Below, piece by piece: positions 45,949 through 58,257 of a stretch of DNA of 64,000 nucleotides; position 1 is the first letter of the stretch, and each line of letters begins with the position of its first letter. Origin of the DNA: Escallonia rubra. Taxonomy: Eukaryota > Streptophyta > Magnoliopsida > Escalloniales > Escalloniaceae. The position numbers and the translations under genes are program-made. Under the pieces are notes generated by a model, which worked only from the letters and a program-made list of their open reading frames with translations, was not told the DNA's origin and searched no databases. The stretch covers positions 62,001 to 126,000 of the forward strand of contig JAVXUO010000432.1 of NCBI GenBank assembly GCA_033065855.1, read 5' to 3'.

Positions 45949-46455
45949 TTTGGACTCTGATCTTACATGAGCCGAGTTTGAGCTTTTATATAATAATTAT
46001 TATTTATTTACTCCGTCAAGCGAAAAGAACGAGCCGCGAGTTTCAAAAATGTTCAAGATTGGTGCGTTTATCTCACGAACCAATTTTGGATGAGCAAGAA
46101 CTAAACCCAAGTAATTACCATAGTTTCTTTTACAGCCCCTGATAGTATTTGCTGGGGCTGACCAAAACTCAGCAGAAATTAACCAGAGAGTGTGCCTAGG
46201 GATAGTTAGGACTTCGATCTTATATGAGGCCGAGTTTGAGCTTTATATGGTTATTTTGTTTATCGTGTCAAGCTAAGAGAACAAGCTGACGAGCTCCAAA
46301 AAGTGTCCAAGCTTGATCCGTTTATTTTATGAACCAATTTTTAATGAGCTCAACAAGAACCAGAGAGCCAAGTTACTTGATTCTTTTACAGACCTGATGG
46401 GATCGGTTGCGGCCGACCAAAACCCGGCAAAAGTGACCAGAGAGTACATCCCAAC
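45949..46455. repeat. Diverged tandem duplication of a ~250-bp unit
   Basis: Copies at about 45949-46196 and 46200-46455 share the same order of words: GAGCCGAGTTTGAGCTTT or close to it, ACGAACCAATTTT, TTCTTTTACAG, GACCAAAAC and ACCAGAGAGT. They differ by many substitutions and small indels, so the duplication is old. Non-coding; the ORF at 46313-46495 lies in the second copy. Confidence 0.75.
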
Positions 46456-48501
46456 AGCTTTAACAGGATCGCATGGAAAGCCATATCAGATATGATGTTT
46501 TAGGGTTTCCACATTTGTGTAGTCTGGACTTTGAAGCAAGCGAAACAGCTCCTCCAAAACAAAACGTAAAATCAGAAATAAGACCAAACAGTTGGGAAGA
46601 AGATTGAAGATCCTCCAGAGATGTGGATTGCTTGGATCTCTCTAACTAGGCTCTGTGATCGCTCTGTGTAGAAAGGCAAATTCAGATACGAAATTGGCGC
46701 ACTGCAGTTATGTAGAAACAAGTCTCCTTTCAGCTTTTGCAATCGGAACTTTAAACCGTAATTATGAGCACGAGATTTGAAAAATCATGCCAATAGCTTT
46801 CTCTCATTCTGCAATGATGCTAACTCTAATGTTGTGATAAGACTATGAAGAAGCGGCGGGAGCAAGCATTGTTTCGATAAAAGTCAAAATTGATTTAGTA
46901 ATAAGACTAGCCTGTAGCTAGTAATTAACTAGCAAACAGTAATTAGTTTAGTGGTCATGATACTTGTTCTTCTCGCTCGATGTTTGTTTTCTCAATATGC
47001 TCAACGCTTTTATTTCGAATAACCTATAAATAAAGATAGGCGTGAAATTGCTTATTAGACTGTTTCGAGAAAGGGTAAAACTATTTGCATCCTCTTTTCG
47101 CCGTGAACAATCCTACCCCCCCCCCCCCCCCCCTCCAAAAAAAAAAACCCTGCCCCACATTTGTAGGGGTAGTGGCCAATGTGTGAAAGGGCCGAAGTAT
47201 GAGTCGGAAAATTGCAGACATTAAAGCAACATCACATTAAGCTAACATGTGAATTACTGCTTGTTATGTGGAAGGAGGGAGAGAGAGATTTTGAAGGAGA
47301 AACACAGTTGAAAGGGAGGGAGGAGTGGGGTGGGGGATAGGATGATGGTCACTGAGGTAGGTCTAATGTCCATCCGTGAAGGGAAGCATGATATCCAAAG
47401 GCTGGAATCTTTTGTATTCTTGTGCGTCCGTGATTTTGCTTTTCTCATCCTGATGTGATCGGTCGGCTTCTTCTTATTTTCGCTTATTCAATTCTCAAGT
47501 TTCTCCTTCCCATGCAAATTATTTTCTCCACTTGCATATATTTTTGGGATATGAGATTTAGAATGCGCATCTCTATACGTATGTATGTCCACCAACGTAA
47601 TTCACCATGTCACAAAGTTTTGAGCGTGAACAAAAGTGAGAATACGATAGTAGTAAGTTGAACGTGTTTGACAATTTTTTTTCTCCCCGTGTCTATATAT
47701 ATGTTAGAATATGAGATTGAGAATTTTGGGGTGCATATTAGTCTATTCTCGGCGTGTGTTATGTCACCGCATTGATCAGTAAATCGTGCATGTTGGGTTA
47801 GTACTGTTTATTTTTTTTTCTTTTAGGATTGGTGGGTTAAGAAGTGCGAAGTTCTCTCTTTCTTTTAGGATTGGTGGGTTAGTACTATTGATTTTTAGAA
47901 GGTTTTCGTGAATAGTTGTGCCTTTGACTCATTTTATTAGGAAGAACACTTGATTTGTTGGAGTGAGGAGTGTGAGGTCGCTTTTCAGGTTGGTGTCTGC
48001 ACCTATATTGACCTTACCATCTGGTCGTCGAGGTTTTCTAATATGTAGTGATACCTCAAGATTCTTATGTACGTAGCAAGATTCTTATGTTTCTAGACAC
48101 CTCAAACCTTATGGACAAAACTACCCACCTCATAATAATTTTTGATTTCTGGCAATCATTTGTGTGCTCAGTTCTTTGGAATGGTGCTCTGCATATCTGA
48201 CTTTTGATGGGAATGGTGATGTATATCATGCATGGACTGTTTTCTTTCACATAATGAACTGGTGAAAATTCTCAGTGATGGTCAAAATTTGAAAGTTTAG
48301 GATTTATCTTGTTTTGAGTTTGGACTAAGCTAGTTTCAGTTATGGTAAGGATATTTTATGATTTTCACTCCTATGTTATTGTCCTCATAGTGATTCAGTT
48401 TTTGTACTCTAGAGCATAGTAAGTAAGATTTGATCCCTCGTCTCAGCATAGATATGCAACCCTCAAATACAAAAATAAAATCTTTCCTTATAATGCTCAG
48501 C
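46456..48501. other. Intergenic spacer
   Basis: A C tract followed by an A tract (47115-47147), and a duplicated word TTCTTTTAGGATTGGTGGGT (about 47817 and 47861). No gene, RNA or transposon end could be supported. Confidence 0.3.
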
Positions 48502-48513
48502 AAACTAGAGTCA

Positions 48514-49784
48514 TAAAAACCTTTACAGCCTTCTCTCTCACAGCCTTCTCTCTAAACACCTAACCCCACAGAAGTCACCATGGCCGCCCCACCGTGCCTC
48601 TGCGCGTGTGGGGCGGCAGCCACTCCGGCGTTTCAGCTTTAGCTTCGTCTTTACGTCTACTGTGGTGGTATGCTTTAAGAAGTGATCGGTTGGTGGCCGG
48701 CGGTACAAGCGGCGGGAAGACAGTGGCGGGGCGTCTCACCGGAATTTGAACGAAGATGGCAACATCATGGTTTGTCTCCGATCTTAGTCGATCTACGTAG
48801 ATCTCTGTAAATCTGCTCGATCGACGCTTTTTCCAATGTTCGTCGGATGTGGCCGGAATCTTACCAGCGGCGACCGGAATCTCACCGGCGGCGACCGGAT
48901 CTTCACGGGGGCTTTTTGACTGTCATTCCAAATGCTCCTTCAGGCTTTCAATTCTGTTTTTATCTGTTTCTTGTTCTTCAGTGGTGGAGGTTCGGGTTGT
49001 GGTTGGTTGGTTGGTTGGTCCTTGTAGTAGTAGGAGGGCTCGGGTTCGAGGGGCTTAGCTGTGGTTCTGGGGTTGTTTCTTGGAGTCTCGGGAGTCTTGA
49101 GAGGGGGGCTGGGGGGGCTAGGGTCTCACGGGGGGGGGGGGGGGTGCATGGTGAGTTTCTGTTGAGCTTGTAATGTGGGGGTTACGGGACCTGGGGAGGG
49201 GGGATGGGGGGTAGAGATTTGCCTTTGGGTTTTTGGGCAATCAGCTCTGGGCAGGGGTTTTGTTTGGGGGGGGGGCATTTTTAGGGCTCTTTTCTAGGTT
49301 CAAGCATCTTATGTGTCTACTTTGGGTAGTTTGGTAAGATGTGGATGAGTTGTGGTTCCTCCGCCCTATATTGTGGCATTTTGGTTCGGATTTATTACGG
49401 GTTAGTCGAAGGATGGACATTGCGGTGTTGTAGATCCTGGGAGGTGTGATGGACTCTTAAACAGTGTGCTCACCTTTGTATCGTGCGGTTACCGATTGTC
49501 TGCGTTATTGCTACCACTTATAGTTTGTTTTTTATTTATGTTCAGTTTTCACCTGTAAATTTTGCATGTTACTTTAAGTTGAGTTAAAGTGTAGGATATG
49601 CTCTGCTTTAATTCAATTGTAATGTGTATAAATTTATTAGGTTTATTGTTAGTGTCGGCGTTCATGGTCATGTATACTGAGTCACGGAAATGTCGTGACC
49701 GATAATGTCTGTAAGCTCTACAACAGAACGACTGTGTATCTTTAAATTATCAATGCAATTCTCTTATTATCAAAAAAAAAAAAA
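48514..49784 (+). mobile_element. LINE-type non-autonomous retroposon with poly(A) tail
   Basis: A 12-bp target duplication AAACTAGAGTCA lies at 48502-48513 and 49785-49796. The element ends TCTTATTATC followed by A residues (from 49772), the classical 3' end of a plant L1-type LINE. It starts with a CT-rich leader and a GC-rich stretch with GGCCGGCGG and CACCGGCGGCGACCGG words, typical of LINE 5' UTRs. No reverse transcriptase frame is present in its 1.27 kb, so it is an internally deleted LINE or another non-autonomous copy mobilised by LINE machinery. A G tract at 49130-49143 lies inside. The ORF at 48847-49173 is probably not real. Confidence 0.88.
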
Positions 49785-49796
49785 AAACTAGAGTCA

Positions 49797-51504
49797 CGGT
49801 GACTTCTTAAGATTGCAATTTGAAATTTCATAGTTCATTGGTTTCAAAAACACCAAAACCGTTCATATAAGACCTATAAGAAAGAAGTTGGGGGTATGCT
49901 TTCTTTTTTATTGATTTTGGTTGGCTTCTTGACTGAAAGTGATGCATGATTCTACTTGTTGGAGGGCCTTCGTTGGTATAAGGTTTCTGATAATATTGAA
50001 CCTTGGACATATAATAGTTCCTTTAATGTTACCATTCTGCTTGATGTGGATATTTATTTAGGTTTGATTAGTGATATTGAATGAGTTGGAGCAAGGATCG
50101 ATTAAAAAATAATTAAAAAAAGCGCTGGTATTTATTTCATCTAGTGTTAGTGAGCTATACTCTTTTACGGCTTTGATTAAATTTGTCGGTTATCCTTTAT
50201 ATAAAGGTTTCAAGGACTTTTCCTAAGGGCTCAATTTGTAATATCAAGTTTACTATTAGACTTGTATTAGATTAAACTTTTAGGTGTATTATTCAAACAA
50301 ATATATGATCAGTGTGTGAGATTTCTTTTGTTTTGGTTGTCAGTGAGTGGGAATTCAAGGTGTGGAATATTTGGGTGCTCTACCTCTTCCACGAGTCATA
50401 ATGTCACAATGAAGTAAGACAGTCTTGAGATGCTCACGACAGAGGTTATGACTTCTAGTGAACTACCTTTTTTTGCTATTTACAGGGCACTCGACATGAG
50501 AAATATCAATAAGTTTGACATGAACTAGGTAATACAATACATGGTGATGATATTGCACCGTTGGCTACTTTAGCTAATTGAGAAACTTGTTTTCTTTAAG
50601 AATATGCAAGATTGTAAGATCCTCTTCTGGCTGAGCTTGTTAATGATAATGGTATTTAATTTGATCTGTATTTCATAATACGATTTGCAATTCCAAAGAA
50701 GAAGAAGAAAAGGATGAAGGCTAATTTGTTTTTCCAGCATTGAAAGGATTGACCATATCCTCTAAACTAAAGTAAGAGCTTAACTCTAGGATGCTTAATT
50801 TATGGTAAGGTTTTTGCACTAAGGTTCATTATGTGCTCAGAGTTGGTTTTTGCACTAAGGTTCATTATGTGCTCCGAGTTGGTTTCTGCAGTCACTTAAA
50901 GTTTTGAGAGAGTGCACAAAGATGGTGAGGTGAGTGCTTGACATTTATAATGTGACCAATTAGTATAACAAGTCTAGGAAGTTTTAGGGTCTTGACACTG
51001 CGTACCCTCTTCTTTGTATTATTTGTTTGTTTGGAAAATAATTATTTTAAGTTTAAGGTTCGGTAATTCCTAGACGGACTTCCTATAACAGAGGGATGCT
51101 TTTAACACCCAAAAGAAAAAAAAAATGGAATGAAAAGTTTGACTTATTTGGCCGCAGAGTATTTTATAATTTTCTAACTTAGGTTGGGCGATTAGAATAG
51201 TTTGATTAGTTTCACGTTGTTGAATTAGTATTTGATGGAGTGGTACATCGTTAAGCCCAATGTAGACAGATTTTGAAATTAGAGATCTTAGGGACATTTT
51301 GGATATTATAGAATTCATTTTGTTTTTCCTATATAAGGGTTTATAGGGTGGAAGGTGTGTTGTATTATTGGGCGGCTTGCAAGATAGCGATGGAAGAGAA
51401 AGACGAAGGGTGCGGGAGGAAAGCTTAAAAGCCACTCACAAACAGCTTATGTATTCCGGTTAGATTTAAAGTAAGAACTTCAGTCATTCTTTTGGTTAAA
51501 CTTT
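49797..51504. other. Intergenic spacer or eroded retroelement interior
   Basis: No coding region is recognised, although the interior of the gypsy element whose 3' end begins at 51505 would be expected here. A 36-bp tandem repeat (GCACTAAGGTTCATTATGTG words) occupies about 50810-50886. Confidence 0.35.
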
Positions 51505-54193
51505 TATGGCAGAAGCACGAAATTGAGGAGGCCACTTGAGAGTCTGAGGATTGTATGCGACGTGATTATTAGCATCTTTTTGGCACCTCGAGTACATTTT
51601 AATACCGAGGACGGAATTTTTCTTTGGGGGTGGGGGGGGGGGGGGAGATGTTAGACCTCGAATATTTAAATCTATTAAATTCGAATTTAAAGAAAAATTT
51701 TGACTTTTGTCTTTGAGAGTCTTTGAGTAATTTTCCCTCTTAGCACATGAATCTAAGAAATAATTCAGATTTTTCTTTTTCAAAAGATGGATTATACTTT
51801 TGGTATTATGATAACCCAATTTAAATTTGGACCTTAGTTTGACCAATTTATAAGTTAGAGAATTTCGAGACGTAACTGGCATTTTGTAATTCTATTTATT
51901 TTAGGAGTATAATTATTTTTCTTTTTAGGTTCCTAATACTTTATGTACAATATATTATGTATGAGCCCTAAGAGCACAATAAACTTTAGAAGAGATTTCA
52001 AAGAATCTCTAGAAAGAGTCATCTTGGGATTTTGGTATTACTTTGATGTAAGAGCTTATTTTTGATTTTGGGATTTAACTTCATGGTAGGAGCCACATGA
52101 ATTATTGTGATTGATTGAGTCCAATTGAACTTTTGGGTATTTTGATATTAGGACTTTTGGTATAATTTGATTTGAGAGGATCAAGACTTAGGATTAAATT
52201 GCAAAATCAAGGGTAAGTGTTTACATTCTTGAAATCTGAATCAACGTTGGACCAATAATTCGTTTAGTGGTTTAATTCTTTAAATCTTACTCTCTCGATT
52301 TATGTGCCATCATTGTGCAGCGCCGGCAAGTTTCTGATGTTTATTGCTGTCACGATTTTCAAGCCATTATTGTGCACCTTCGTTTGAAATTTTTAGATGT
52401 TTATTGCTTTATCGATTTTTGTGTCACCACCGTGTGATTTTGGCTGAAATACTATGATAATCTTGTTGTTTAGATCTTCGTGCTAGCATGTGTTTTACTC
52501 TCCAATTTTGTTTCTGTAATGCCTTTGGTGAGTGAGATTGATTTTCCCCATTCTAATGGTCTTTTGGAGTCCTTGACTCATCGTTGAAGCTGTGGGAGTT
52601 TTTTTTTCCTAATTAATACATTTTTAAAACTTAATTATCAATATACTATATTTTAAAACTTATTTATCCGCATACCACACTTTTGGAAAACGTTGTTTGA
52701 AACCACGATTTTAAGGTAGAAAACGCCGTTTGAAATAGCGATTTTTACTTGAAATCGTAGTTTCAAACAGCGATTTCTACTTTAAAGTAAAAATAACTTG
52801 AAAACGTGGTTTCAAACAGTGATTTCTAAAAAATGTGGTATGGGAGTAAATAAATTTCAAAATAGAGTATATTGGTAATTAAGTTTTAAATATGTATTAA
52901 TTAGGGAAAAAAACTCGAAGTCGTGGTTAGGTGATGATTATTTATAACCATTGTTTCTTTTGTTGACGATCTGTTTCTCACGTACTGTTGCTTTGTTTCT
53001 CCTCTTTCTTTGTGCTGAATCATCAAGGCCTTATGGCTATGTTCTTCCTCTTATTCTAAGCATTCTATATACAACCTAGTCATCATCATAAATTTAACTA
53101 CCTTAGATTCAACTATCCATTACCTTATGCTAAAGTGTTGGAAACTCACCCTTTTGCTCTTTGAATTTCAGTCTGTAATACATGTATCTGGCACCCATGT
53201 GTCATTTAAATTACTTGTGTACTCGCTCTTTATTTGACCGCTACATATTTATACGAACACTAATTCGAGCCATATGACCGTCATTGAACTCGTCTTTTCG
53301 TCCTCTTTAATTTGTGTTTTAAAAAAAAAATATCTCGTACTTTCGATAGCATTATGATACTCCGCTTGAGTTGCGTGTAATCTTTGCTTATGTACCCGCC
53401 ATATGACATGGTGTAACTTATAACGACACTTAACGTGAGCCTTAGGCTGCTAAGTTTATCAGACTATAAGTTTGCATCGTTTAGGCGACTTTTGATGTCT
53501 TGCCTAATTTATTGGATATTTATGAGTAGCGTGCTTTGTGAGCCATATCACAGTGTATGTGACTTTTCTGTTTCTGACTTACCCACGCGGATTGGAACGT
53601 GGGCTAGCTCAGTGTGATGAGTTAGAGATCGCGATCTTATTTTCTGAACTTTGTCTCACGTGTCAGCGATGACATGTGTGACCTTATTTTAAATGGCTCT
53701 CTAGTGTCTGTCTCTGTACAAAGATATATTTTTGCATTTTGAAATTCTGTTTCATATCTCTTCCGTTAAAGTTCTGTACTTCCATGATTTTGTTTTCTCA
53801 AACATTTTTGTATTCCTTTTTATTGGTCCGTTGAGCGACCTTACTGGGCGTTTGGCTCACTCCCTTATTATTTTCCTTTCAGGTGATAAATAAACGGGAC
53901 TGGATACGGGACTAGCTGTGTGACTGAGAGCTAGCATTTTACTTTCAGAGTTAGTTTGATTATGTTTAGAAATTATAATAAGAGGACTTATTTGGATTTG
54001 GATGTCTAATTTAGAACTCCGTCTAGGAGTTATTACGTAGTTGTTTTATGTCAGTGAAACATTTTATTTATGTTGTCTTGGAGATTAGATTCTTAGATGC
54101 TCTACATACCCAGTTGGAAGGCTTTATGATACTTTGAGGTTTTCGACTTTTATTCTTTTGAAATTAATGCCCCGAAAAATTCAAGGTGTTACA
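51505..54193 (+). mobile_element. Truncated Ty3/gypsy chromovirus: pol end, polypurine tract and 3' LTR
   Basis: At 51505-51580 one frame reads LWQKHEIEEAT, stop, ESEDCMRRDY, the end of a chromovirus integrase/chromodomain (usual form VLWRN..VEEATWE.E..MR..YP.LF) with TGG changed to TGA. After TACCGAGGACGGAATTTTT comes a long purine tract (51625-51648), then TGTTAGACCTCG at 51649, the LTR start. The LTR ends AAAAATTCAAGGTGTTACA at 54193 and is about 2.2 kb without the nested MITE. Gag and most of pol are missing upstream. The LTR shares GATCGCGATCT and its neighbourhood with the LTR at the window start. Confidence 0.78.
52596..52916. mobile_element. MITE with long inverted repeats, nested in the gypsy LTR
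   Basis: The ends are inverted repeats of about 80 bp starting GAGTTTTTTT and running through CCTAATTAATACAT to ATACCAC. The flanking 10-mers GAAGCTGTGG (52586-52595) and GAAGTCGTGG (52917-52926) agree at 8 of 10 bases, consistent with a 9-10 bp Mutator-type duplication that has drifted. The middle is itself palindromic, with AAACCACGATTT and its near complements repeated, so nearly the whole 321-bp element can fold back. Confidence 0.8.
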
Positions 54194-54508
54194 ATGTTAG
54201 AACGCGCGACACTATATTTGATCAAACCACGCAAAAATATGTTGCATTAAATATTAGCTGAAATTAAAGCCATAGACAAAAACAAGAAAAAAAAAGAATT
54301 ATTCAAACAAACATTTTTTAATTTCCAGTGTCTTAGGTTCAAAAAGAAAATATTCAACTCCCAATATAAAAGTAATACTGCATGAACATGAAAACGCCTA
54401 GCAAATTCAGTAATTTAACGAATAACAAAATATGTGATCCGTCAACGGGCTAACAAAATATAAGAACTCTTATATGTAAAAATCTTTTTTGAAGTGCCCA
54501 AGTAGATG

Positions 54509-54960
54509 CTATAAAAAGACCATGGTTAAAACAGTATAATTGTCTGACGACAAAGTAGAGAAAGCTGCGGAGGCACATCTGGAGTTATTTACATAGCAAG
54601 ATAAACCAATACCCGCCCGGAGACGATTATTATCAAAACACGAATGAATGACCATGGTAGCAATGCGGGGGTTCAAACAACCACAAGGCGTAGGGGCAGC
54701 ATGAATAATGATTGGACCAGACCTGAACCCTGGAGCAGATGATTGAGTTTTGGTAAGGCTTCTAGGTTGTGGTAAAGAATGTGGAGAGGTGGGTTGTCTA
54801 GGAAGGCCAGAATGAAAAGAATTTGTGTTAGAAAGAATTTGTGTTATAATAACCGAAGGGTTGAATGGTATATTACGGAAAACAAGATTGTTTCTATGTA
54901 ACCAGATGAACCAAAAAGTGACGAAAAAGTATATATGCATGCTAGTTGTGTGTGTGTGTG
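54509..54960 (-). pseudogene. Non-LTR retroelement RNase H-like remnant
   Basis: The minus-strand frame 54509-55135 contains FFVTFWFIWLHRNNLVFRN, as in the link before the RNase H domain of plant LINE-related proteins (W.IWK.RN.LVF). It also has PCGCLNPRIATM and AGIGLSCYVNNSRCASAAF, resembling the LK.N.DA ... AGIGVVIRD ... AAFS core. The acidic catalytic residues are not all visible. A (GT)n run upstream (54943-54980) breaks the similarity, so this is a decayed piece. Confidence 0.5.
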
Positions 54961-55871
54961 TGCGCGTGCGTGTGTGTATCAACAATGAAGCCCCAGATGG
55001 GGAACTTGGTAAAGGTGATGAATTTGAACCAGTCATTTTTCCTTTTTTCCGTTGGAAAAAGCAAAATGGGAACATAATGAAAATCAATAGCTTAACTGAA
55101 AGTGTATTGATTTGCTCGACAAAGTAAATTTGCAAGGAATTGCCAGGAGATAGAAAATTAAACAGAAATTGTAAAAGTTGAAGGAAAGTTAAAACAGAAA
55201 ACTATCGAACCAAAATTGAAAAAATCTGGAACGGTATTGATTTACTCACCAACCTTTGTTGCAACGTCGATGAAAGAAGTTAACATATTTATCAAGAGAA
55301 AACCTTTTAAACAGAAATTTTAATGGAACTAAAAAAGAGAACTATGGAACAAAATTTTAAAAATATAGAATTGTATTGATTTACTCACCAGTCACCAACG
55401 TAAAATGCAACGCCAATGAAAACAGGTGGGATCACAATACACAATACACACCATACAATAAATCACTCAAATTTTTAAAAAGAGAAACAAAAAGTATTGA
55501 TTTACTCCCCTACCGTAAACTGCAACTCGATACGTTTTCTCCTTTTTGTTGGTGCGCTTGTGAAGAAGATGTATAAATAGGAGAGTCCCGTTCTATCAAA
55601 GGAGATTACGATGAGGCGACAATTATGAATTTGTAATGACATAATTGTGGAGGATTTCAGAGTTATCATGTTTATGTGAGAAAAAAATTAAGGGTGGGGG
55701 GGGGGGGTGTAAAGCAAGATTTCTTAGGTAGATAGATTAGCTAGGCAGTTACGTGAGAAAATTAAGAGAATAAGGTAAGATTTTAGGGATTGGGGCTTAG
55801 AAAGAGAAGGAAAGTGGGTGATGAAATCCCGAAATTGATGGTTAGGTCTTCTTATTTAAGTGTGAGTGTGA

Positions 55872-55914
<43 letters not shown>

Positions 55915-56077
55915 AGATGTGACATAGAGAAGGGGACAAAGATGAGGTTTAAAACATGAGATAAAAAAGGTAAAATAATTTGCTTAAAGTGAGGCGGGGT
56001 ATTGAGAGAGAGAGAGAGAGAGAGAGGGGGGAAGGGGGGGGAGAGAAGAGTCTTAAAACATGGGATAAAAAAGGTAA
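54961..56077. other. Spacer rich in microsatellites
   Basis: GT runs at 54943-54980 and 55862-55892, GA runs at 55893-55912 and 56006-56024, and G tracts near 55697 and 56030-56040. The word AAAACATG(A/G)GATAAAAAAGG occurs at about 55951 and 56056. ATTGATTTACTC occurs at about 55374 and 55497, and with one change at 55234. No gene is recognised. Confidence 0.4.
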
Positions 56078-56082
56078 AATAA

Positions 56083-57837
56083 TGTTCCCAACTTATTGTG
56101 ATCGCACCCCAGGGCCCGCTAAGGGACCCATTTTGTGCGACACGTCACCCATTCGCCAATCAATTATTCAACGCCATCAGCCGGTCAAAGTTCATCTTCC
56201 TTTGAACATTCACAGGCAATCACTTTTTCTATCGCCAACATAGCAACGTTAGCGGCACCAACACTTGGAAGAAGCGCAAGTCTCTTGAGGGGTTCGGCCA
56301 CCTCCCTGAGAAGGGGGTCGGCCACCCTTGTCTTGGGGGGGAGGGCTGCTGACCCCTCTGGCATCTCACTCAACGCATTCTCTACAGTGCTTACTCACCA
56401 CCAGTGATCGCATGACGCTTGTTGTTGCAACAACCATCACTCACGGCCGCGCACTGTCATCTGGGTACCGTCTTCGTGACGACTATCACCTGCACGCTCT
56501 CTAACACTTGTCGTCGTGCCCATGCGCCGCGCCACTTTCATGACCTCCCCGGGCACCAAACATCGTCTTGTGACACTCGTCGCCGTTCTCATGATACTTG
56601 CCCCGGCACCAGGTATTATCTCTCGACGGTAGTCATCGCGCCCATGCGCCAAGATCATATTACATGCTTCCGGGGGGCTCCGCCCATAGTGCTCCGGCAT
56701 GAGGACCCCTCACAGTGGGATGGACTCGTTACCACAAGGTCATCACCGCCACGGGATGGGCTCGTTACCACAAAGCCATCGCCGTCATCATTCCTGGGGG
56801 CTCCGCCCGTAGTGCTCCGGCACGAGGACCCCTCGCAGCGGGATGGACTCGTTACCACAAAGTCATCACCGCCACGGGATGGGCTCGTTACCACAAAGCC
56901 ATCGCCGTTATCATTCTAGGGGGCTCCGCCAGTAGTGCTCCGGCACGAGGACCCCTCGCAGCAGGATGGACTCGTTACCACAAAGTCATCGCCGCCACGG
57001 GATGGGCTCGTTGCCACAAAGCCATCGCCATCTGGGATGACTTGCGTGACTCTAAGCACTGAGCTGCGATCATGTTCGCTCATGTTACCGTTGATCGTCG
57101 ACACCACCAGGACAATGACCCACCGGTCACTCCGGGACGAGAGAAGGTCTTTGGAGGGCATCGCGCCTAGTCCACCTGGCAGTTGGCTACATGGACAACC
57201 CTCACCGCTGTCAGGTTCTTTGCGCGTCTCTTGACGCACCTTGTGAGATTTAGTAAGGGCTTGGAATGGTGGCTGGGGCAACGGGCTTACTCTGATCATG
57301 CTGTCATGGCGTGTTCAGTCTTCTTAGACAGGTAGAGGTATGCTGTGCGAGGCAAGGCAACACGAATTCGGCGACTGGCAGTCCAACGTAGAATCGATAC
57401 TTGGGACCCCCTGGTGACGTGTCACTCCCAGGGGACGACACGTGTCAGCTGATGACACATGCACACTTTTCCCTATAAATAGGGGACTTTGGAGCTCATC
57501 TAAAGGATTCTCTCTCATTTGACATTTTTACTTTCTCTCTCTAAAAAAACCTATTCTCTCTGAAATTCTAGTGAGAGAAACATATTTGGACTTTTGACAT
57601 CGGACCCCTGACGTTGCATCCCTGACTTGTACCCTGACTTGGACTGTCAACTGCCGGCCCTGTTCGTCGTCGCCCTGTCTGTGCAGCTCTGCCAGCCCTC
57701 GCAACCTGTCTGGGGAGCCTTGCTCTCTGCCCTTACTCCGTCCTCACCGTCTCTCATTTTGCATACTTGGAAGCTGACTCAGACTGCAGCCTTTGTGACA
57801 CTTCCACCTAGGTACAAACCCACTTTTCTTGGCATCA
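56083..57837 (+). mobile_element. Solo LTR, GC-rich family, copy A
   Basis: It begins TGTTCCCAAC and ends TTCTTGGCATCA. The 5-bp target duplication AATAA is perfect at 56078-56082 and 57838-57842. It matches copies B (58258-59637) and C (58219-61121, minus) over CGCACCCC.GGGCCCGCTAAG, ACACGTCACCCATT, the G-box and TATA region, and CTGCA.CCTTTGTG near the end. A TATA box TATAAAT lies at 57474. No gag-pol is present. It contains a 123-bp tandem repeat. The frames open inside it (56419-57299) come from the repeat and its GC content. Confidence 0.88.
56678..57040. repeat. Tandem repeat, three units of 123 bp, in solo LTR A
   Basis: Units start at 56678, 56801 and 56924 (CTCCGCC, then TAGTGCTCCGGCA). 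Each contains two versions of GG(A/G)CTCGTTACCACAA. Because 123 is a multiple of three, a frame stays open through all three on both strands, giving protein-like ORFs that are not genes. Confidence 0.9.
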
Positions 57838-58257
57838 AATAATTTATACTAAATTAAATATTTTTATAATTAGATTAGATTTCAGTTGTTTACTAAATCT
57901 ATACTACTTATTAAGTTAAAACTTTTAGTTCGGTGTAACGCATTTTTGATGTTACATAACTACCCACCTACAATAATGACAAGTGGCATTCCAATTTTTT
58001 TTTGGACATAAAATTAAAAATCTTAATTGGTAAGTAACTACCTAAAAAAAATATGTATAATTTTTATAAGTTAAAATTTATCAGAAAATATAGTTAAAAA
58101 ATTTAGATGCCAAGTTTGATATGATAATAATATTCTGCTAACTCATTTTTTGACATGTATGACTAACTTATTTTTTCGTTATTAAAGATTCATTTTACTG
58201 AATATGACAATAAACACATGTTGCCGCGAAAAGATAGTTCGCATGCCACGTGAGGTA

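Noticed and set aside
48847..49173. Glycine- and valine-rich ORF as a gene
   Set aside because: It lies inside a retroposon bounded by target duplications, runs into a G tract and has no recognisable domain.
56419..57299. ORFs on both strands as repetitive protein genes
   Set aside because: They lie in a solo LTR and stay open only because the tandem unit is 123 bp.
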